A stretch of DNA of 47,777 nt, taken from assembly GCF_000243815.2 (NCBI RefSeq), contig NZ_AHMT02000050.1, positions 1-47,777 on the forward strand, read 5' to 3'. The position numbers and the translations under genes were made by a program. This document shows positions 8,303 to 15,940 of this stretch, piece after piece. The notes under the pieces were generated by a model. The model was not told the origin of the DNA. It saw only the letters and a program-made list of their open reading frames with translations, and made no database searches. The stretch comes from Leptospira alexanderi serovar Manhao 3 str. L 60. GTDB lineage: Bacteria; Spirochaetota; Leptospiria; Leptospirales; Leptospiraceae. Position 1 is the stretch's first letter; every line of letters starts with the position of its first letter.

Positions 8303-8870
8303 TTCTTTGCATGAAGAAAATCACAAACCTGTGAGTTGTGAGACGTGCCAAGAATTCTTAGGCCAAATCGCGCGCGTTTTTCCTTCTCTGGATCACTTAC
8401 ACGACAAAAAGTATATGGAATCACTTGGTCTTGTTTTTTTGGGAGCCGATCAGTTTTACGGTGATCCAGTTACAACCACAGCGGTGTGGCCGGGAAAAAG
8501 CAACGCTGACCGAAAGACTTCCGAGTTTTGGCTTTGCTGTCCGGTTCATCCCAACTGTTCGCACGAATACGAAGAGTTTGAAGAAGAAAGAGAAGAAGAC
8601 GACGATGAAATCGCAGAAATATTTCGAGAGGGAAGAGTCCGGGACGCAAAACGAAGACTCGTCACCAATGAAAGATACAGACAAAACGAGGAGGCTAACG
8701 AGGAACGAATCAGGCTCGAAAGAAAATACGGCCCGATAACAAAAACTGAGTTATTTTCAATTGGGGTCTGGGAGGAACCCATGTGTAGTCACGAACCCGA
8801 AGATTCGGGGACTTGGCTCGCAAATTACATCAGTTGGAAATGCAAGACACTACAGAAGATTACTTTATAG
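8274..8870 (+). CDS. Minor head (Mu gpF-like) protein, C-terminal part in +1 frame
   Basis: This frame opens just after TGA 8268-8270 and overlaps the preceding gene by 29 bases. The first ATG is 8274, with no clear Shine-Dalgarno. It carries SCETCQEFLG at about residues 21-30 and WLCCPVHPNCSHEY at about 86-99, the Cys/His pattern expected downstream of the preceding gene in gpF-type proteins, then an acidic coil (EEEREEDDDE) and a basic helical tail. Reading +1 from the upstream Tyr codon (TAC, skipping T) would join both parts into about 515 residues. Alternatively it is re-initiated at 8274. Confidence 0.6.
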   Translation: MCVSPAEVTNSLHEENHKPVSCETCQEFLGQIARVFPSLDHLHDKKYMESLGLVFLGADQFYGDPVTTTAVWPGKSNADRKTSEFWLCCPVHPNCSHEYEEFEEEREEDDDEIAEIFREGRVRDAKRRLVTNERYRQNEEANEERIRLERKYGPITKTELFSIGVWEEPMCSHEPEDSGTWLANYISWKCKTLQKITL

Positions 8871-9091
8871 GAACAATCAAAAAATACGTACCCTGGAACA
8901 GAACAGAAAATCGAGGAGGTTTCGGATTTATCACCTCGGACGGAAGAGATTACTTTTTCAATGCAAAGTATTCTGAGATAAAGGACGAACACATAAAGGT
9001 GGGAATGACCGTCTCTTTTGAACTGCGTCGCGGTTACGACAAAAAACGATCCGAGTTCGTAACGCAAGCCACACACATTCAAAGACTCTAA
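8840..9091 (+). CDS. Cold-shock-domain-like protein
   Basis: About 83 residues from ATG 8840 (TTG 8813 would add nine; CGGGGA upstream of 8813 makes that start possible). The segment GGFGFITSDGRDYFFNAKY matches the RNP1/RNP2 layout of cold-shock domains (GFGFI, then DYFFN in place of VFVH), with a following VGMTVSFEL strand. Such proteins bind single-stranded nucleic acid and act as RNA chaperones. It overlaps the preceding gene by about 30 bases and is embedded in the head gene cluster, so it is co-expressed with late genes. Role in the phage is unknown. Confidence 0.7.
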   Translation: MQDTTEDYFIGTIKKYVPWNRTENRGGFGFITSDGRDYFFNAKYSEIKDEHIKVGMTVSFELRRGYDKKRSEFVTQATHIQRL

Positions 9092-9095
9092 TACA

Positions 9096-10220
9096 TTGCG
9101 AAAATCGGGCCTTGGGGGTACAACCCCTTTTTCGATCACAACAAAACCGAATGTTCTTACTCCTTTAACAAACGAGGAGATGATCGACAGACGGGGTGAG
9201 TCTGCGCTTTGGTACAGGCTTACGCCCTGTCCGTGTCCGCAAGAGGAAAGAATTCCCGATTGCAAATTCTGTTTTGAAGGCTTGGTAAGGACATTCCAAG
9301 AGGAATTGGAAATCTCGGAAGAAATGGCTTACAGGGTGGAAGGAAAGAAGGTCTTTACACGTTTTGCTCCGATTTCCGAAATCTCTTCTGCGACTCTTAT
9401 CTCAAGAGAAACGTTTAAACCCTTGTCGATCAAACGAATCCACGAAGAGTTCTTCGAAGTTGAAGAGGACCTCAAATACTGGAATAGCGTTTTACTCCGC
9501 TACAAGGTCAAGATGGCCGAAAGCCTTTTTGTAGAGGGGACAGGAGAAAACGAATACGTTCTTTTTCCAAAACTTCCACTCGGTGCGATCGTCGGCGTTG
9601 AAGAAGTTTTCTTTATTTCCGGAGAAGGCGAACCCGAGGAAGTAGAGTTTTCAGGATTCACCTTTAATAGCGTCGTATTTCCAAAAAGGGTCACGGGGCT
9701 ATTCCGTTTCAAACTCAAGTTCCTGTATCCAATCAAGGTTGCATATAAAACGTATCGTCAAGATTCGGATGCGCGGAAAATTTTTGATCGAAGCCAAATC
9801 ACGTTTCAGGAAGGCGAACTGATGGCCGTCGCTGGCGGAGGTTATCGCATGGGTGAAGGGGATTTAGTAACGCTTCTTGTCTCAACGCTCAGGCATTCCG
9901 AGTATATCCAATTTCAAACTGGAAACTACGATACACTTTCTTATTCTCCTGTCTCTCATATAGACCGGATTTTTTCAAAAGGTAGACACGGCCTTGTAAC
10001 GCACGAGAAAGGAAAAGATTTTATACTCTTTGGAGATTCAAAGATCAAGTGGCTAACCGATAAGCCGCGAAACGGTTATTCTCTCATTTATGACTATCAC
10101 TCGACGTTTCGAATATCCGGGTTCATTGAAGGTGGCTCCGGAGAAGACCGGGACAAGCCAAAGCTATTCAAAATGAAACCGATCTCGAATTTAAACACGC
10201 GGGGGATTCCAGGAGAATAA
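9096..10220 (+). CDS. Putative head/neck structural protein with Cys4 motif, 374 aa
   Basis: TTG start 5 bases after the previous stop. Residues 45, 47, 56 and 59 (PCPCP...DCKFC) look like a metal-binding knuckle near the N-terminus; the rest is beta-rich (FRFKLKFLYPIKVAYKTY, FISGEGEPEEVEFSGFTF). No membrane segment. Its place between minor head and the next connector-like genes suggests a head-completion or tail-attachment role, but I do not recognise the family. Confidence 0.65.
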   Translation: MRKSGLGGTTPFSITTKPNVLTPLTNEEMIDRRGESALWYRLTPCPCPQEERIPDCKFCFEGLVRTFQEELEISEEMAYRVEGKKVFTRFAPISEISSATLISRETFKPLSIKRIHEEFFEVEEDLKYWNSVLLRYKVKMAESLFVEGTGENEYVLFPKLPLGAIVGVEEVFFISGEGEPEEVEFSGFTFNSVVFPKRVTGLFRFKLKFLYPIKVAYKTYRQDSDARKIFDRSQITFQEGELMAVAGGGYRMGEGDLVTLLVSTLRHSEYIQFQTGNYDTLSYSPVSHIDRIFSKGRHGLVTHEKGKDFILFGDSKIKWLTDKPRNGYSLIYDYHSTFRISGFIEGGSGEDRDKPKLFKMKPISNLNTRGIPGE

Positions 10221-10229
10221 AAAATTTAC

Positions 10230-10712
10230 ATGAAGTTCAATTTAAAAGAAAAAATGAAAAGGTTCAAACAAACCTTTGAGAGAACGCAAATTCACAAGAT
10301 TCTTACTTACTATCTCGCGGAATTGAAACACAGACTGAGGCTTTCTTTAATCTTTCCTTTGTATCTCTATGGAATGAATAAAATCGCAGTTAAGTCGTGG
10401 ATCCACAAAATTCAATTTAAGTCGGAAATTCCAGGTCAAATTATGACATTGCACTATGATCCCGCAACAGTGAAAGACGTCCCGACCTTTGTAAAACGGA
10501 TTGAGGATCTTTTCGTCGGACCGTTTAGGCTTCTTCACAAATTAAATCCGGCGATTGTTATTTTGCCTTGGGGATCTTTATTTCAGACAGGGGATTTTAA
10601 GGGGTTTGTAAGATCTCTCGACCGCGATCAAAGAAGCGCACTTGTAAGCGCAATCCATGAACTAAGAAACGAAACAAAAATCGAAATCATAATGCCGTCG
10701 GAAGCGGTATAA
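10230..10712 (+). CDS. Hypothetical protein, 160 aa
   Basis: ATG nine bases after the preceding stop. The N-terminal 60 residues are basic and helical (FKQTFERTQIHKILTYYLAELKHRLRLSLIFPLYLYG); the second half has alternating hydrophobics (GPFRLLHKLNPAIVILPWGSLF) and ends IEIIMPSEAV. No catalytic motif is evident. It lies in the same transcription unit as the 9096 and 10735 genes. Function unknown; a small virion or morphogenesis protein is possible. Confidence 0.6.
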   Translation: MKFNLKEKMKRFKQTFERTQIHKILTYYLAELKHRLRLSLIFPLYLYGMNKIAVKSWIHKIQFKSEIPGQIMTLHYDPATVKDVPTFVKRIEDLFVGPFRLLHKLNPAIVILPWGSLFQTGDFKGFVRSLDRDQRSALVSAIHELRNETKIEIIMPSEAV

Positions 10713-10734
10713 CGGGTCTGGGTTTTCTTTTTCC

Positions 10735-13062
10735 TTGAAGGTACTAGAGAAAGAAGAAATTAACCCGGAACTTGCGGAAATAATCTTAGATAAAGTTCAC
10801 CTTGCTATGTCAAAGGAAAATTCCGATTGGCAAGAATGGGCTATGGATGAGGCAGGAGAAGAATGGAAAGAGATAGAACTGAATTTCCTTTCGAGAAAGT
10901 GTTTTCTCCGCGTTCTAAAAAATTCATCCAAAGAACTTTCCCCGGAAGCCGGAAAGAAACTCGCAAAAGAGTTTAAAGCACTCGGCGCAAAGTTTTTATC
11001 AGACTTCCTTTTCGAACGAACCGAATTCCAAAACGAAAACGAAGAGGAAAAAATACAGACAGACAAGTCTGTCTCTTCGGGTCTGTTTTCAAACATTCTC
11101 AAATCAGATCCTACACCCTCCCAGCTTCGCGCCGGGAACTACAAAAAAACTCATATCTGGGTAAAAGGTCTTCCGATCACGATCGAAAACAAAAAAGGAT
11201 CGTATCGATCAGGAACTGACCACGACGGCAACACATGGAAAAATAAAATCCACTATGACTACGGATACCTAAAGCGCACAAAAGGAGCGGACGGGGATCA
11301 CGTAGACGTATTCGTCGGTCCGGACATCGAGTCGGGTATTGTTTTTATAATCAACCAGAAAAACAAAGACGGATCTTTCGATGAACATAAGATTATGCTT
11401 GGGTTTCACGATGAAAAAGCCGCTCGCGCCGGATACCTAAAGAACTATTCAAAAAACTGGAAAGGACTTGGAAGTATCGTGACTCTTACACTTCCTCAAT
11501 TTAAGGAGTGGCTTGAAAGAGGGGATACAAAGAGAGAACTTAAAAACCCAAAAATCGAATTTTTAAAATCGAGACTTTTGCAGGTAAGAAAGAACGCCCG
11601 CGAAATTCAAATTCTGAAAAGTGAAACTTCTAAAGAAGAATTTCAGATTCTAAAGAGTGAACCTCTTCAATATGAATTTAATTTTCAAGGTGCGGATACG
11701 TCTTCCTTTTCCGAAGAGCAGAAACTATTTCAAAGGGTGCGAAAATCCAACCAGGAAACAAGAGACGCATTTGACTTAATCCTAAAGGTCGACGTTGGTC
11801 GCCCTGCGGATATGGTTGGAACTAAGAAAGTTTGGAACGACGGTCTTACGCATGAAAAAAAGGAAGACGGCTGGAAGATCGTTTCAGAACCCCAAAATAA
11901 AAATGAGAAAGAAGTAAAACCAAAACGTAAAAGAAAAGCCGCACCAAAAGTGGAACGCCCGAAAAAAGGATATACAAATCCGACAAGTCTTCCCTTTCCA
12001 AAGATCCGGGTCATCGAGCAATACACCGCGAAAAAAGACTATGACCGAAACCAGATCGATTCCTTAAAAGTCCTGATCGAAAAAAACGGATACGATCCTG
12101 GTTTTCCTATGACCATCGATTTCAAAGACGATCAGTGGACGGTTGTCGCAGGACACCACCGCTACGAAGCGGTAAAAGAATTAATCGAGGAAGGAAAGCT
12201 AAACCAGAATATAGAGATTCCCGTAGTTGTAAAAGAGTTTGCGAGTAATAACAAAAGACTGGCCGCGCAACTTTCGGAGAACCAACGAAGACAAGTAAAT
12301 CCAACCGACGAATCCAAAGCGTATGCGAAGATGATAGAAGACGGGTGGGACGAAAAAAGAATTTCAGAAGAGTTAGGAAAAAAACTCGGTGAGATTCAAA
12401 GACGACTTTCACTTACAAATCTTTGTCCCGAACTATTTCGTCTGATCGAGAAAAAAGACAGATCACTTCCTTTAGGAATCGCGGAAGTGATCGGAACCTT
12501 TACAAAAGACGCAAACGGAAAACCAAATTCTACAATCCAGATCCGCGCCTTTAAATGGTACCAAGAAAACCGTTCGAAATACGGAAGTCGCGGTCCGAGT
12601 GTCCTTCAAAACTATATCAAAGAATTACAGTCCGGAGAATTTGAGAATTTCGACTTTGATTCCGTGGCATCGAACGTACAAAAAGAAGCTCATAATATAG
12701 TCGGTTCCAGAGAGAAAGCGTCTGCGAATACAAAAATGCTTCAAGTCATGGTCGAGACCCTTATGAAAACGTATAACCGAGTTTTAGGCGATAACATCAC
12801 GTCTTTGTCTCCGGATGTTGCGAAAGAACTTGCCGCTTCGCTTGCGCTTACCTCGGACAAAGGAGTGAATTCAGTCGCGATTCTTGGGAAACTAGGAGTC
12901 ATTATCCAAGACCTGACTTTAATCAAAAACTCGATTCAATCCAAACTGAAAGAAATTGAGGATGATTCGAGTATTCCTATGCTTTTTGCGAGGTCGTTTC
13001 TCGCAGACATAGAGGAAGCAATCGAACTTTCTAACGTATTAAAGTCTGAAACCGTCACATAA
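10735..13062 (+). CDS. Polyvalent protein: phage pyrophosphatase-like domain plus ParB-like domain
   Basis: 775 residues from a TTG start. An acidic helical N-terminus (1-120) precedes a region (about 126-264) with THIWVKGLPITIENKKG, then GYLKRTKGADGDHVDVFVGP, the signature of the phage-associated inorganic-pyrophosphatase-like domain. After a linker with repeated IQILKSE motifs and a Lys-rich stretch comes a ParB-like domain (about 415-580) with IDSLKVLIEKNGYDPGFPM, VVAGHHRYEAVK and the helical QLSENQRRQVNPTDESKAYA. The last 190 residues are helical. Multi-domain proteins of this kind ('polyvalent proteins') are thought to be injected or to counter host defences; here it is in the head gene block, consistent with packaging in the capsid. 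That role is inference. Confidence 0.8.
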   Translation: MKVLEKEEINPELAEIILDKVHLAMSKENSDWQEWAMDEAGEEWKEIELNFLSRKCFLRVLKNSSKELSPEAGKKLAKEFKALGAKFLSDFLFERTEFQNENEEEKIQTDKSVSSGLFSNILKSDPTPSQLRAGNYKKTHIWVKGLPITIENKKGSYRSGTDHDGNTWKNKIHYDYGYLKRTKGADGDHVDVFVGPDIESGIVFIINQKNKDGSFDEHKIMLGFHDEKAARAGYLKNYSKNWKGLGSIVTLTLPQFKEWLERGDTKRELKNPKIEFLKSRLLQVRKNAREIQILKSETSKEEFQILKSEPLQYEFNFQGADTSSFSEEQKLFQRVRKSNQETRDAFDLILKVDVGRPADMVGTKKVWNDGLTHEKKEDGWKIVSEPQNKNEKEVKPKRKRKAAPKVERPKKGYTNPTSLPFPKIRVIEQYTAKKDYDRNQIDSLKVLIEKNGYDPGFPMTIDFKDDQWTVVAGHHRYEAVKELIEEGKLNQNIEIPVVVKEFASNNKRLAAQLSENQRRQVNPTDESKAYAKMIEDGWDEKRISEELGKKLGEIQRRLSLTNLCPELFRLIEKKDRSLPLGIAEVIGTFTKDANGKPNSTIQIRAFKWYQENRSKYGSRGPSVLQNYIKELQSGEFENFDFDSVASNVQKEAHNIVGSREKASANTKMLQVMVETLMKTYNRVLGDNITSLSPDVAKELAASLALTSDKGVNSVAILGKLGVIIQDLTLIKNSIQSKLKEIEDDSSIPMLFARSFLADIEEAIELSNVLKSETVT

Positions 13063-13119
13063 CCTAAAACGTTTCCGATACTTCAAAGCGGGGTAAGTTC
13101 TACTAGTGGGAGAAAAACT

Positions 13120-13344
13120 TTGAACGTACCCTTTAGGCATCATCCGGAAGTTTTAAGAATCCGCGCACTTTTAACCGAAGGTCTCTATTTTCAAAAACTA
13201 ACACACAGGGTCTTTGATGAAATCCTGCAAAGTATTGACAGAACCTACATCGATCGAGACAGACTTTTAGAATTTATCGTAAAGGAGGATTTACTCGGAG
13301 ACTATGAAAAATTTTTACAATTCGGCCAAGGGGATAACCTCTGA
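13120..13344 (+). CDS. Hypothetical protein, 74 aa
   Basis: TTG start with GGGAG about 8 bases upstream. Small, all-helical and charged: residues about 9-50 (RIRALLTEGLYFQKLTHRVFDEIL) then DRDRLLEFIVKEDLLGDYEKFL. Last plus-strand gene before the convergent minus-strand baseplate block. No family recognised. Confidence 0.6.
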   Translation: MNVPFRHHPEVLRIRALLTEGLYFQKLTHRVFDEILQSIDRTYIDRDRLLEFIVKEDLLGDYEKFLQFGQGDNL

Positions 13345-13597
13345 CCGCAAGTATTTTACTTCTTGTAAAAAAGAACCACCAACTCAAAACCAAGAACCGC
13401 GATTCGAAAACTGCTAAAGGGTTTTTGGTTATTGCGCTTTACAACGTTGAAAGAAAAAACGGGAATCTCCTCAAAAATCAAAGACCAGTAGTTTCGAAAA
13501 ATGAATTTTGTTTTTTTGTACGACCAAAGAGAAATGGAAGTAAAAAGACCCGATCGTAAAAACCGGAACGGATGGATGAGTTTAAAAATAATTGAGG
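13345..13597. other. Convergent junction between plus-strand head block and minus-strand baseplate block
   Basis: Apart from the doubtful minus ORF at 13356-13601, the stretch holds a small AT-rich hairpin (TTTTAC-N5-GTAAAA at about 13353-13369) followed by AAAGAA on plus and T-rich sequence on the minus strand. A weak bidirectional terminator is possible; nothing else was seen. Confidence 0.3.
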
Positions 13598-13601
13598 TCA
13601 T
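13356..13601 (-). CDS. Doubtful small basic ORF, 81 aa
   Basis: Its ATG (13601-13599) overlaps the stop of the 112-aa gene in ATGA fashion, which is the only positional support. The product is rich in Phe, Arg and Lys with hydrophobic patches (LRSGLFTSISLWSYKK; AVLGFELVVLFYKK) and matches no family I know. It could be non-coding 3' sequence of the baseplate transcript. Confidence 0.3.
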   Translation of the reverse strand: MTSIIFKLIHPFRFLRSGLFTSISLWSYKKTKFIFRNYWSLIFEEIPVFSFNVVKRNNQKPFSSFRIAVLGFELVVLFYKK

Positions 13602-13936
13602 ACGGCGAATTCCTCGGAAAGTTTTTTACTCATTTCCACAAAAGCAGAAACGGATTTTGTTACCGTATCTAAAATCTCATCTTGGTTGTCGTTTGTGTGA
13701 TATTGAGAAAATGCTTGAGAAGCCATTTGATGAAAAATCAACTCCTTATTTATGGTAGGATAATTTCTTGCGATTTCCTGCGATTTAACAAGAAGACTTT
13801 TCACAAACCGAAACGCATCCTTTCCCGCTTCTTCGTCGCTTTTCCCTTTGTTCTTTCCGATCTGGCTTAGTTGTCCGATCTGCTGTAAAATTAAATCCTG
13901 GTTCAATGTGTTTTTACCTCCGTTACAACATCCCAT
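13598..13936 (-). CDS. Small helical protein of the baseplate block, 112 aa
   Basis: Starts ATG with GGGGGAAAG about 9 bases upstream, inside the tail of the preceding Cys-rich gene. N-terminus MGCCNGGKN has a Cys pair; the rest is helical and charged (DLILQQIGQLSQIGKNKGKSDE; EEAGKDAFRFVKSLLVKSQEIARNYP; VTKSVSAFVEMSKKLSEEFAV). No signal peptide. Last convincing member of the minus-strand baseplate operon; function unknown. Confidence 0.65.
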   Translation of the reverse strand: MGCCNGGKNTLNQDLILQQIGQLSQIGKNKGKSDEEAGKDAFRFVKSLLVKSQEIARNYPTINKELIFHQMASQAFSQYHTNDNQDEILDTVTKSVSAFVEMSKKLSEEFAV

Positions 13937-13940
13937 ACCG

Positions 13941-14120
13941 TTATTCTTTCCCCCAAATCCCTATCGGACAAGACTGAGAGGCGAGTTTTGCTTTGAGCCG
14001 CACGAAACAGCCGCAGGAAGAACATCTTTCGGAGAGAAAGGTTTTTAGAAGCAGCGGACAGGAAAGACAAAGGGAGAGCCGTTTGTTATAATATTCCGTT
14101 TTCTTTGTTTCATTTTGCAG
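13941..14120 (-). CDS. Cys-rich zinc-ribbon-like small phage protein, non-ATG start
   Basis: Reading from CTG (14120-14118) gives 59 residues with CLSC at 18-21, CSSCGC at 33-38 and QSCPIGIWGK at the end. The pattern C-x2-C...C-x2-C-G-C-F-V-x3-K-x-K-L...C-P-x-G-x-W is, as I recall, shared by small proteins near tail genes of many phages (DUF6171-like). No ATG/GTG/TTG lies in frame between the end of the previous gene and the first Cys. CTG at 14120 has GGAG about 8 bases upstream; ATT at 14123 is the alternative. Probably binds a metal; may mature or fold the adjacent fibre proteins. Confidence 0.65.
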   Translation of the reverse strand: MQNETKKTEYYNKRLSLCLSCPLLLKTFLSERCSSCGCFVRLKAKLASQSCPIGIWGKE

Positions 14121-14124
14121 AATC

Positions 14125-14556
14125 TTAACTCCAATACCGTCCGGCGACCTGATAGGTTTGAACGGGCTTCCACTGTAAAAATTCGTATTTAAAAACGCGG
14201 TATCTCGTATACCAATTCGGAATATTACAAGTATTGCATGAGTTGATGCAACAAGTCACAGTACAGCAAGGCACAAAAAGGCTTCCACCGACCCAACAAA
14301 GCCCGATGCTGACCGAACGCGAATACCCTCCTGGGCAAGAAAGACAGTCAAACCAAGGCCCTACTTGGTGACAGGAGTCTTGTCCCCCGCACGTATTGCA
14401 GTCCGTAACCGTAGATCCGTAATCGATATGAGCATCCACAACGTGCCAAAAATCTCCGATCGTATATGATCCAAACGGATACACGTCATACCGGTTTGAG
14501 CCTATATTCCCCGCCCAGTGGCCGCCCGCTCCAGGAACGGGTGAACTTGGACCCAC
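14125..14556 (-). CDS. Cysteine-rich tail-associated protein, 143 aa
   Basis: GTG start 8 bases after the preceding stop; the same frame extends upstream to a CTG at 14583 that follows a GGGAGGGAA stretch, so the true start is uncertain. N-terminus is Gly/Pro/Ser-rich (PSSPVPGAGGHWAGN); the middle has over a dozen Cys (DCNTCGGQD.C, LSCPGGYS, PCCTVTCCINSCNTCN), suggesting disulphides or metal clusters; the C-terminus is aromatic. Located between a fibre-base protein and the zinc-ribbon-like gene, it may be a receptor-facing or fibre-tip component. Not a family I can name. Confidence 0.6.
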   Translation of the reverse strand: MGPSSPVPGAGGHWAGNIGSNRYDVYPFGSYTIGDFWHVVDAHIDYGSTVTDCNTCGGQDSCHQVGPWFDCLSCPGGYSRSVSIGLCWVGGSLFVPCCTVTCCINSCNTCNIPNWYTRYRVFKYEFLQWKPVQTYQVAGRYWS

Positions 14557-14564
14557 GGGCGGGG

Positions 14565-15347
14565 TTATGCGAAAGGGAGCCAGTTCCCTCCCTCGTTCTT
14601 ACTCCAAAAGGCTAGGTTTCCTTGTGTTCGTATTCGAAAGTTTGCGTTGTCGTATCCGGGCGAGGGTGTTGTTTTTAGAAAGTCTTTGTTTTCGAAGTGA
14701 TTGTAAATCCAGTTGATGGCTTCGGCGAGTGAATCATTTTCCCCGATATCGGGATCAAGATCCACATCAATTCCGATAAGTTTCGGATCATATACGGGAA
14801 GAAGTCGGGAAAGAGTGGTGACAGGACCGCCGACCGAATTCTTTCGATATGACAAAAGACCAATTCTGTTATTTGATACGGGTGGAGTTCCAGAAATAGC
14901 CGACCACTGTTCGAACACTTGCGAGGAAAAAGTTTTCCGTGTCGGGCGAGCTTGTGGAGTGAATCTTTCCGTTTGAGTGTTAAAAAGCGGAACCGCTTTC
15001 TGGTCAGTGAGAGAGGACGTGAGTTCAATTTCGAAGATTCCTTCGAGGGAACCGGAACTCGGCGAAAGTAAAAGCTCCGGTACGATATACACAGAGTCGG
15101 TTCGAATGATAATCCCTGAACTAACCCGGATTGTATTCGAATTTACGAATGTTATTTCAAAACCAATCGCGGTTTCAGAGTCCTGACCGATCGTTGCAAG
15201 AATCGCAGACAAAAGAACCGGAACAATCGAGTTTTCAGTCTCCGCACCCGACATTCTGTTAATATCCTGTGCAGTAATTTTTTGAAATTGGTTTTGATAG
15301 TAAATTTTGACTTCGTTATTTGTGATAGTTACTTGAGCCTCAGACAT
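14565..15347 (-). CDS. Tail fibre/tail collar-type N-terminal protein, 260 aa
   Basis: Starts just 2 bases after the tail-I-like gene stop. N-terminus ITNNEVKIYYQNQFQKITAQDINRMSG is typical of proteins that attach fibres to the baseplate; then SSGIIIRTDSVYIV and LEGIFEIELTS suggest beta structure, and a C-terminal segment FRIRTQGNLAFWSKNEGGNWLPFA is the 'plain number' shaft-tip motif seen in fibre genes. Follows baseplate J and tail I in canonical order J-I-H, so a fibre-base role is likely. Confidence 0.65.
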   Translation of the reverse strand: MSEAQVTITNNEVKIYYQNQFQKITAQDINRMSGAETENSIVPVLLSAILATIGQDSETAIGFEITFVNSNTIRVSSGIIIRTDSVYIVPELLLSPSSGSLEGIFEIELTSSLTDQKAVPLFNTQTERFTPQARPTRKTFSSQVFEQWSAISGTPPVSNNRIGLLSYRKNSVGGPVTTLSRLLPVYDPKLIGIDVDLDPDIGENDSLAEAINWIYNHFENKDFLKTTPSPGYDNANFRIRTQGNLAFWSKNEGGNWLPFA

Positions 15348-15349
15348 GT

Positions 15350-15940
15350 TTAGCTTTCTCCAATGTATACGGCTGTACCCGCCGCAAGAATTCGGTTTAG
15401 TTCAGTGAGTAAAAGGTCGGTGAAATTCGAAAGGTCGTTTGATATGATATAGCTGACCAAACGATCGGGGGTAATGATTGAAGAGACAGCTTTTGTTCCA
15501 GGTCCTGGAAGAGTGAGACTAAGGTCCGTTGCCGAGACGTCACTTGCAAAACCAAGCTCGTCGGGACGAAGAACCGCAAAGGTCGGGCGCGGAAAAAGTT
15601 GTGCAGTCTTTGTGATAGTAGGTTCGTTTGAAAGAACATAACCAAGGATGTACCCGACAAACTCGGGATCATTCATCCCGACAGGGCGTTCAATTCCGAG
15701 GAACTCCGCCCATTTTCTTAAGAAATGACCTTCCGCTTCGGACAAAGAAGAACAACGCGCCGCAAGTTCTTGAAATCGCAGGTGCCACTCGACCGAGTTG
15801 TATGTAGCGCCTGCGTTTATATCATTGATATTGGTTAGAGGAGAAAGTTCGTGTCTTTCTTTGTCTGCGAAGAGTTCTTTGAAAACAGGATCGGTTTCGT
15901 TGAACTGAGGAAGTCTCGCGAGTAATTTGTTGTCTGTCAT
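15350..15940 (-). CDS. Tail protein I-like baseplate wedge protein, 196 aa
   Basis: Overlaps the stop of the J-like gene by 4 bases (ATGA). The pattern LLARLPQFNETDPVFKELF at the N-terminus, AEGHFLRKWAEFLGIERP in the middle and a C-terminal LLTELNRILAAGTAVYI strand match the order seen in P2 gpI/Mu gp48-type baseplate proteins. It probably joins the J wedge to the fibre. Assignment depends on position as much as sequence. Confidence 0.6.
   Translation of the reverse strand: MTDNKLLARLPQFNETDPVFKELFADKERHELSPLTNINDINAGATYNSVEWHLRFQELAARCSSLSEAEGHFLRKWAEFLGIERPVGMNDPEFVGYILGYVLSNEPTITKTAQLFPRPTFAVLRPDELGFASDVSATDLSLTLPGPGTKAVSSIITPDRLVSYIISNDLSNFTDLLLTELNRILAAGTAVYIGES

Noticed and set aside
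8421..8782. Minus-strand ORFs opposite the minor head gene
   Set aside because: Ser/Phe-rich shadows of acidic/basic codons, no start signals.
13501..13758. Plus-strand ORF of 85 codons
   Set aside because: It overlaps the better-supported minus gene at 13598-13936, lacks a Shine-Dalgarno and has no recognisable sequence.
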